Positions 59,123 to 64,000 of a stretch of DNA of 64,000 bases are shown here, piece after piece. The translations under genes and the position numbers were made by a program. This DNA comes from JASHPR01 sp963833885 (GTDB lineage Bacteria > Actinomycetota > Actinomycetes > Streptosporangiales > Streptosporangiaceae). The first letter of the stretch is position 1. Each line of letters begins with the position of its first letter. Where the stretch lies: assembly GCA_963833885.1 (NCBI GenBank), contig CAWHZU010000032.1:22147-86146 (forward strand). The letters run 5' to 3'. The notes below the pieces were generated by a model, which made no database searches, was not told the DNA's origin, and was given only the letters and a program-made list of their open reading frames with translations.

Positions 59123-60075
59123 GCGCCGTCGCGCAGTGGGCCGGCGACTTCGGCGCTCAGCGCGTCCCATGGCCGGCGTTGCTCGGACGCCGCGCTGCCT
59201 TCGGGGCAGCAGGCCCGGTAGTCGCACCATCCGCACCACGATCCCGGGCGCGGCGGGAACGCGTCCGCCAGCACGGGCGCCTGCCCACCGTCCGCCAGCA
59301 CCGGCGCCTGCCCACCATCCGTGACCGCGGGCGCCTGCCCGCCGTCCTTCTCGGCCCGGAATTGCTCGTCGGCTGCCGCGCATTCCGCGGCGATGTCCTC
59401 GGCCCGGCGCAGCTGCCGGGCCAGCGACTCGTCCGTGTGCTCCCAGGCGAGCACCCGGCCGGTCGGCAGATGGTGTAGCTCGACCCGGCGGCATGGCCGG
59501 CGCATCACCCGCTCGGCGGCAAGCGCGTAGAGCGCCAGCGGCAGCGAGGTCCGCGCGTCGTCCACGGTGAGCAGGTGCCGGCCGGTCTTGTAATCCACCA
59601 CGACGAGCTCACCGCTGCCGTCGCTGCCGCGGCGGTCATCGAGCCGGTCGATCCGGCCGGACACGGTGATCAGGTCGGTGCGCGTGGCCACCGTGCGCTC
59701 AACCCCGATCGGCTCGCTGGCGGGGTCGAGGCCGGTCACGTACGCCTCCACCAGACCCCTGGCCCAGTGGCGGTACCGCGCCGACTGCAGCGAGTCTGCG
59801 AAGCCCTCCCCGATCCAGCCGTGATCAAGCAGGTCGCCGGCCGCGGCCACGGTCCGCCGGGCACGCGGCAGCCGCCACCACCCGGCCAGCGCATTGTGCA
59901 CGCTGGCGCCGAGGCTGTTGTGCGCCCACGGCGGGCCCTTGGCTGGCGGCGGCCGGTCCAGGTAGGTCATCCGGTACCGGCGTGGGCAGTCCAGCCAGGT
60001 GCTCAGCCTGGTGGGCGTGCATGCATACAGCCGCTTCGGCATGCCCTCGAAGCCAAGCTGTTGCACGCGTCCCAT
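59062..60075 (-). CDS. RecB-family (PD-(D/E)XK) exonuclease-like protein with Fe-S cysteines
   Basis: About 337 residues. The nuclease core carries the GRIDRLDD and VVVDYKTGRH motifs, with Asp and Lys of the active site. One Cys in LDCPRRYR near the N-terminus and three in CGWCDYRACC near residue 290 match the 4Fe-4S pattern of AddB and Cas4-like nucleases. A DGGQAPVLA unit is repeated three times at about 245-270. The ATG at 60075 begins MGRVQQLGFEGMP; one at 60096 is possible. No helicase partner is adjacent, which fits the stand-alone actinobacterial members. Confidence 0.88.
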   Translation of the reverse strand: MGRVQQLGFEGMPKRLYACTPTRLSTWLDCPRRYRMTYLDRPPPAKGPPWAHNSLGASVHNALAGWWRLPRARRTVAAAGDLLDHGWIGEGFADSLQSARYRHWARGLVEAYVTGLDPASEPIGVERTVATRTDLITVSGRIDRLDDRRGSDGSGELVVVDYKTGRHLLTVDDARTSLPLALYALAAERVMRRPCRRVELHHLPTGRVLAWEHTDESLARQLRRAEDIAAECAAADEQFRAEKDGGQAPAVTDGGQAPVLADGGQAPVLADAFPPRPGSWCGWCDYRACCPEGSAASEQRRPWDALSAEVAGPLRDGAQADVAPAERGAVAHTAMPE

Positions 60076-60179
60076 CCTGGCACGGCCCGCCGACATTACC
60101 GGGCATCCACAGCCGCACGGGGGTGTGGGACACGAATGTAGGTCAGGCGGTGTCTGGATCGCGGCTGGCTGCGGGCTTA

Positions 60180-60206
60180 ATCTGAGAGTACTGAATACTC
60201 TCAGAT
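60180..60206 (+). promoter_or_regulatory. Hairpin upstream of the decayed transposase genes
   Basis: ATCTGAGAGTA (60180-60190) and TACTCTCAGAT (60196-60206) pair perfectly around a 5-nt loop, just before the first ORF remnant. The second element has a similar hairpin at the same place, so it is part of the element's architecture. Confidence 0.65.
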
Positions 60207-60216
60207 CAAGGGATGC

Positions 60217-62034
60217 CGTGCCTGACGAGCGTGATGAGCTGGCCGGAACTCGAGCAGCCGGCGTGCTGAGCTGCTACGCGGAGCTGGCAGCGATCGGGGA
60301 CTTCCGGCCGGGGATCGCTGAACGACGGTGACGCCGCAAGTGCGGCAAGCCGAACTGCGCGTGCGCTGGCCCGGGGCATCCCGGGTCACGGGCCGCAGTG
60401 GAACCTGACGCAGGAAGGCGGCGGGCGGACGCGTGACGGTTCACCTGAGACCGGGGCCGGAGCTGGACAAGGCCCGCCGGCGAAGTCGCGGAGTACGAGC
60501 GGTTCAGGCAGACTTGTCGGGCAGGTCACGGAGGTGAACGAGGCGATCTGCGAGGCCCGCCCGGCCGTGCCGCGCGACGGCGTGATGCCCGTGCCGGGAG
60601 GCCAGGCGAAAAGGGGGGCTCGCGGACGCGCTCACGGCGGAGAAGGCCGCCGAGGCTAGCCGGCCTCGCCGGCGCAGGCGGCCAGCCCCTGGGCTGCGGC
60701 GAGCGGGGACCTGGAGGCGGCGGAGCAGGTGATCCGGGCCGGGATGACTGCGGCTCGGCGGGAGGCATGCTGGAGCAGCTGCTGGCCGCCGACCGCGGCC
60801 ACCGCGGGCCGCGTGTCCCGGTGCCCGGTAACGGCCACGAGGCGCCGCTTCGTCTCCTACCGGGACAAGACCATCGACACCGTGCTGCGGCCTGGTCACG
60901 CTGACGACGGGCCTGGTATCACTGCGCCGAGTGCGGGCACGGCCTGGCACCACGCGACGCCGAGCTGGGCGTCGCCGCGCGCGTCGATGTCGCCCGGGCC
61001 TGGCGGCGATGAACGACACGGACCGCGGCCGCGGTGCCGTTCGCGCAGGCAGCGCGGCTGCTGGAGGAACTGGCCGGGGTCCGGCTGACCGTCAAGCGCG
61101 TCGAGCGGGCGGCCGAGGCCAGCGGCGCCGCAGCCGTCGCGGCGGCAGGGCGGGAACGCGCCGCGCTGATCGCCGCCCGCCAGGCTGGTGCCGCTGCCGC
61201 CCTCGCCGCTCCCGGACAAGCTCTACGCCGCCATCGATGGCACCGGCGTCCCGATGACCCGCAGGGAAACGGCCAGGACCGGCACGGGCAAGGGCGACGA
61301 CGGCCGGGCCCGCACCCGCGAGGTCAAGCTCGCCGTGCTTCTTCACCCAGGACAAGCTGGACGACCGACGGCTACCCGGTCCGCGACCCCGGCTCCTCCA
61401 GCATCATCGCCACCTTCGAGCCCGCCGCCGTGTTCGGCCGACCTGGTGAAGGCCGAGGCCATCCGCCGCGGCGCGGACCACGATCCGCCAGCTCACCATC
61501 ATCGGCGACGGCGCCGCCTGGATCTGGGGCATCGCCAGCCGCCAAGTTCCCCGAGGCCACCCAGATCGTCGACCTCTACCACGCCCGCGAGCACCTGCAC
61601 GACCTCGACCCGCGCCGCTGGAGTTCATGCTGCGCCGGCCACAGAGACGAATGGCTCGCCGCCCGCCTGGAGGACCTCGACTACGGCTACATCGACGGCA
61701 TCATGGCCGCCGCCCGCCAGTACCCGCCTCGAAGGCATCGAAGAAAGACGAAGCCGACAAGGCCCTCGGCTACTTCGAGAACAACGCCCCCCGCATGCGC
61801 TACCACTGGTTCCGCCCGTGCGGCCTGTTCACCGGCTCCGGCGTCGTCGAGGCCAGCTGCAAGACCGTCATCGGCCAGCGCCTCAAGCAGTCCGGCATGC
61901 ACTGGACCGTCGCGGGAGCCGACTCGATCATCGCCCTCCGCTGCCAGCGAAGCCAGCAGCACCTGGGAAGCAATCTGCAACACGCCCGGACACTCAGACG
62001 CGCACCGCCTGACCAGGAGCACCACCAAGCATGA
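60217..62034 (+). pseudogene. ISKra4-family transposase genes, multiply frameshifted
   Basis: The first remnant matches DUF6788 of the other element: GVLSCYAELAAIGDFRPGI, then RKCGKPNCACA in another frame, then EVNEAICEARPAV. The transposase remnant resumes as LADALTAEKAAE, and later DKLYAAIDGTGVPMTRRETA, TQIVDLYHAREHLHDL and EASCKTVIGQRLKQSGMHWTV appear in three different frames. At least five indels are needed to restore it. Compared with the copy to the right it is old and cannot make a product. Confidence 0.85.
60609..60618 (+). other. A4G6 tract at the ORF junction of the decayed element
   Basis: A run of four A and six G sits at the junction between the DUF6788-like remnant and the transposase remnant. 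The intact element has A5G5 at the same place. The element is decayed, so the tract is only of comparative interest. Confidence 0.5.
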
Positions 62035-62069
62035 TCCGGACAGTCACCTACAAAATTGACGCGCACCCG

Positions 62070-62110
62070 CCGCACGGGGGTGTGGGACAAGAATGTAGGT
62101 GACTGGCCGG
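62070..62110. repeat. Inverted-repeat end shared with 60114-60147
   Basis: CCGCACGGGGGTGTGGGACA occurs at 60114-60133 and again at 62070-62089, each followed by the GAATGTAGGT end motif. The two copies are in direct orientation because one is the left end of the first element and the other is the end of the second, inverted element. They are terminal sequences of the element family, not a target duplication. Confidence 0.7.
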
Positions 62111-62161
62111 TAACCTCGGCTGGCCTTGCGTGTCTGAGTGTGGGATGTGCTCAGATGCGGA

Positions 62162-63460
62162 TCAGGCCGCGCCGGTGGCGGCTTGGCCGGGTCCGGCCCA
62201 GGTCTGTTCCCGCCGGTCGCTGGCGTCTAGGCAGCGCAGGGTGAGGATGCCGTAGGCGCCGGCGAGGGTCCATCGCATGCCGGACAGTTTGCAGCGCTGG
62301 CCGGCGATCGCTTTGCAGCCGGCTTCCACGGCGCCGGAGCCGACGAACATGCCAAGCTTTTTGAAGCCGGCGTATTGCATGCGGTGGGCGTTGTGCTCGA
62401 AGTAGCCCAGGGCCGTGGCGAGGTCGCTGGCTTTCCTGCCGGCCAGCGGGAAGGTGCGGGCGGCGGCGCAGATCGCGCCGGTGTTCCCGTCGTCCAGCTC
62501 AGCGAGCCGTGCATGCAGCCAGTCCTCCTTGTGATCGCCGAGCATGAATTCCAGCAGTTTCGCCAGGTCGTGCAGGTGCTCACGGGCGTGATACAGATCG
62601 ACGATCTGCGTAGCCTGGGGGAAGTGCTGGCCGGCGAGGTTCCAGATCCACGCTGCGCCGTCACCCAAGATGACCATCTGGCGGATGTGGGCGGCGCCAC
62701 GGCGGCGGGCCTCGGCGGCCATGAGCGTCCCGAACTCGGGTGCAGAGGCGAAGGTGGCCACATAGGAGGAAGAGGCCAGATCGCGCACGGGGCGGCCTTC
62801 GGCGTCGGTGCTGGTCTGGGTGAACGCGACGGCCATCTTTACCTCGCGGGTATGCGCCGTGCCGTCACCGTCCTTGCCCTCGCGGCCCGCGGTCTCGGCT
62901 GCGACCACCGGCACGCCGGTCCCGTCGATGCACACATACAGCATGTCCGGCGCCGGCGCGGGCGGCAGCACGATGACCTGGCGGGCGGCGATCGCGGCGG
63001 CCTGCGCCTCGATGACGGCCGCGGCGGCCTGGCCGTCGGCCTCGGCGCGCCGCCCGGCGCGCTTGCCGGTCACGGAGATCCCGGCCAGCTCGCCGACCAG
63101 GCGTGCAGCGGCGGCGAACGGCACCGGCGCGGCCGCCCGTGCGGTCATTTTCCGCAGCCCCGGCGACATGCCCTGCCCAGCGATGCCGAGCTGGTCATCG
63201 CGGGGCGCCAGCCCGTGATGACACTGACCGCAGTGATACCAGGCCCGGCGGATGGCCACCGGGCCGAGCACCGTGTCCACGCTCTTGGCCCGGCAGCCGG
63301 CCAGATCCGCCTGGTGACCGCGGCCGCACGCCACGCGCGCGCCGGCATACCCGGGATCGGCGGCCAGCAGGCCTTCCAGCATGCCAGCGCCCAGCCGGAT
63401 CAGCCCGGCCCGGATCGCCTTCTCGGCAGCCTCCAGGCCCTGCCCGGCCGCCACCGGCAC
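62162..63460 (-). CDS. ISKra4-family transposase
   Basis: A 432-residue frame. CGRGHQADLAGCRAKSVDTVLGPVAIRRAWYHCGQCHHGLAPRDDQLG is the zinc-ribbon part, with four Cys and His. The RNase-H-like core has YVCIDGTGVPVV with the first Asp, ILGDGAAWIWNLA with the second, and FVGSGAVEAGCKAIAGQRCKLSGMRW with the final Glu. The frame is open further upstream to about 63560, without a start codon, where it overlaps the DUF6788-like ORF in the -1 frame. The full protein may therefore be made by frameshifting. Confidence 0.88.
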   Translation of the reverse strand: MPVAAGQGLEAAEKAIRAGLIRLGAGMLEGLLAADPGYAGARVACGRGHQADLAGCRAKSVDTVLGPVAIRRAWYHCGQCHHGLAPRDDQLGIAGQGMSPGLRKMTARAAAPVPFAAAARLVGELAGISVTGKRAGRRAEADGQAAAAVIEAQAAAIAARQVIVLPPAPAPDMLYVCIDGTGVPVVAAETAGREGKDGDGTAHTREVKMAVAFTQTSTDAEGRPVRDLASSSYVATFASAPEFGTLMAAEARRRGAAHIRQMVILGDGAAWIWNLAGQHFPQATQIVDLYHAREHLHDLAKLLEFMLGDHKEDWLHARLAELDDGNTGAICAAARTFPLAGRKASDLATALGYFEHNAHRMQYAGFKKLGMFVGSGAVEAGCKAIAGQRCKLSGMRWTLAGAYGILTLRCLDASDRREQTWAGPGQAATGAA

Positions 63461-63483
63461 AGCCGCCGCGGCGGCCAGCCGCG

Positions 63484-63927
63484 TTACCTCGGCGGCGGCC
63501 TCCGCCGCGAGCGCCGCGGCGAGCTCCTGGCCGAGCCGCCCCCTTTTTGCCCCCGCAGGTCAGGGGCCATGGTGCCAGGCTCCGCTAACGGCGGGCGCGC
63601 GTCGCAGATCGCCTCGTTCACCGCCGCGATCTGACCGGTCAGCGCCCGGAACCGCTCCCACTCCCCGGCCTCGCGCTGCGCCTTATCCAGCTCCGGGCCC
63701 GGCCGCGGATGCGTGGTCACCGTCTTGCCACCCGCCCACCGGACCCAGTTCCACTGCGGCCCGTGACCCCGCTCACCCGGCCGCGCGCACCGGCAATTCG
63801 CCTTGCCGCACTTGCGGAACACAGGGCTCAGCGTCCCACGCCGGAAATCCCCGACCCCGCTCAGCTCGGCATACAGCCGCGCCCGCTCCGCTTCCAGCCC
63901 CGCCAGATCCGGTTCCCCAGCCACCAC
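63484..63927 (-). CDS. DUF6788-like IS accessory ORF
   Basis: A 147-residue ORF from a GTG at 63927 with GGAGGC upstream. It contains ELSGVGDFRRGTLSPVFRKCGKANCRCARPGERGHGPQWNW, a Cys-rich motif that usually precedes ISKra4 transposases. The last ~30 residues beyond GTMAPDLRGQK are Arg/Ser/Pro-rich nonsense read in the wrong frame: the transposase frame begins at the same place. Fusion by -1 frameshift at A5G5 or separate translation are both possible. Confidence 0.8.
   Translation of the reverse strand: MVAGEPDLAGLEAERARLYAELSGVGDFRRGTLSPVFRKCGKANCRCARPGERGHGPQWNWVRWAGGKTVTTHPRPGPELDKAQREAGEWERFRALTGQIAAVNEAICDARPPLAEPGTMAPDLRGQKGGGSARSSPRRSRRRPPPR
63539..63548 (-). other. A5G5 slippery tract at the ORF overlap
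   Basis: Read leftward the sequence is CAAAAAGGGGGCGG. The upstream ORF is in frame as CAA-AAA-GGG-GGC; a -1 shift here continues as CGG-CTC-GGC-CAG into the transposase. Homopolymer tracts like this favour transcriptional slippage or ribosomal frameshifting in IS elements. Confidence 0.5.
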
Positions 63928-63932
63928 GCCTC

Positions 63933-63957
63933 CTCTGAGAAATAACGTATCTCAGAG
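63933..63957 (-). promoter_or_regulatory. Hairpin upstream of the IS genes
   Basis: CTCTGAGA (63933-63940) and TCTCAGAG (63950-63957) pair over a 9-nt loop, 5 bp upstream of the first ORF start. The decayed copy has an equivalent but longer hairpin. It may dampen read-through expression or hold the promoter. Confidence 0.6.
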
Positions 63958-64000
63958 TGGACCCGTGAGCAGCCCCGATCAACGTCCCCTACGTTCGTGT

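Larger units (their letters stand above)
60117..62069 (+). mobile_element. Decayed ISKra4-type insertion sequence
   Basis: About 1.95 kb. The left end GGGTGTGGGACACGAATGTAGG (from ~60120) and the right end, read inward as GGTGCGCGTCAATTTTGTAGG, are imperfect inverted repeats. Inside are remnants of a small DUF6788-like ORF and an ISKra4 transposase, both broken by many indels. It is in tail-to-tail contact with the second element. The boundaries are judged from the inverted repeats and could be off by several bases. Confidence 0.75.
62074..64000 (-). mobile_element. ISKra4-type insertion sequence, nearly complete, runs to window end
   Basis: The end at 62074-62110 reads inward GGGTGTGGGACAAGAATGTAGGTGACTGGCCGG. 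The other end reads inward ACACGAACGTAGG and is cut by the window edge, probably by about 10 bp. Two leftward ORFs, DUF6788-like and transposase, fill the element. It points tail-to-tail at the decayed copy, with only a few bases between them, giving an inverted pair of ~3.9 kb. Confidence 0.82.

Noticed and set aside
60114..62089. 20-bp direct repeat flanking the first IS as a target-site duplication
   Set aside because: The same bases form the end of the second element, and the inverted right end of the first also aligns with them, so they are terminal sequences.
1..64000. CRISPR arrays, tRNA or rRNA genes
   Set aside because: Scanning by eye found no regularly spaced repeats with unique spacers, no cloverleaf sequences and no rRNA segments; the tandem arrays found are coding or gene-end repeats without spacers.

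Overview
The window is from a high-GC actinomycete. Codon third positions are strongly G/C, GTG and TTG starts are common, genes are packed with 1-4 bp stop/start overlaps, terminators lack U-tracts, and the housekeeping content fits (rplM-rpsI-glmM, nnr, alr, tsaE, ku, DUF3107). The order Streptosporangiales or a relative is only a guess. All calls come from reading the sequence; no database search was possible.

Layout. 1-4 kb: a cut-off single-pass membrane protein, tsaE, a frameshifted alpha/beta hydrolase and alr. 4.2-9.7 kb: an S9 peptidase, a second-type map, an XRE regulator with a palindromic operator, and a DHA2 MFS exporter with its MarR regulator. 9.9-11.6 kb: nnr preceded by a truncated acpS. 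11.6-30 kb: one large leftward exopolysaccharide locus. 30.6-33.1 kb: glmM, rpsI, rplM. 33.4-35.7 kb: a repeat-rich membrane protein and a LapA-like protein. 35.8-44.8 kb: a putative light/oxidative-stress membrane-lipid operon (ECF sigma, DUF523-DUF1722, FAD protein, DUF1365, CFA synthase, two SRPBCC, SDR) facing a B12-type MerR regulator. 45-49.5 kb: an ssu sulfonate operon. 49.4-52.6 kb: SIS-domain protein, nagA, hydrolase. 52.8-60 kb: ku, small acidic protein, TetR, DUF3107, MiaE-like protein, DEAD-box helicase, hydrolase, RecB-like nuclease. 60.1-64 kb: two ISKra4-type insertion sequences tail to tail, one decayed and one nearly intact, the latter running off the window.

The most interesting part is the 12.9-30 kb locus. 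It combines a PelF-type glycosyltransferase, a 12-helix membrane protein, two sugar-nucleotide SDRs, two spherulin-4-like proteins, a large secreted deacetylase-like protein with the D-Y-D-D and H-x3-H pattern reminiscent of fungal Agd3 (CE18), a NodB deacetylase, a polyprenyl-phosphate sugar transferase, two more GT4 enzymes, an ATP-grasp ligase, an FAD enzyme and two orphan LuxR regulators. By inference this is an actinobacterial machine for a partly deacetylated, Pel- or galactosaminogalactan-like exopolysaccharide. It sits between glmM and acpS-nnr, positions that are close neighbours in many actinomycetes, so it looks like an accessory block inside a housekeeping segment. The acpS copy at its edge is truncated.

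A second system of interest is the LitR/CarH-like MerR protein, the perfect 12-bp inverted repeat that flanks a -10-like element, and the ECF-sigma lipid operon it probably controls.
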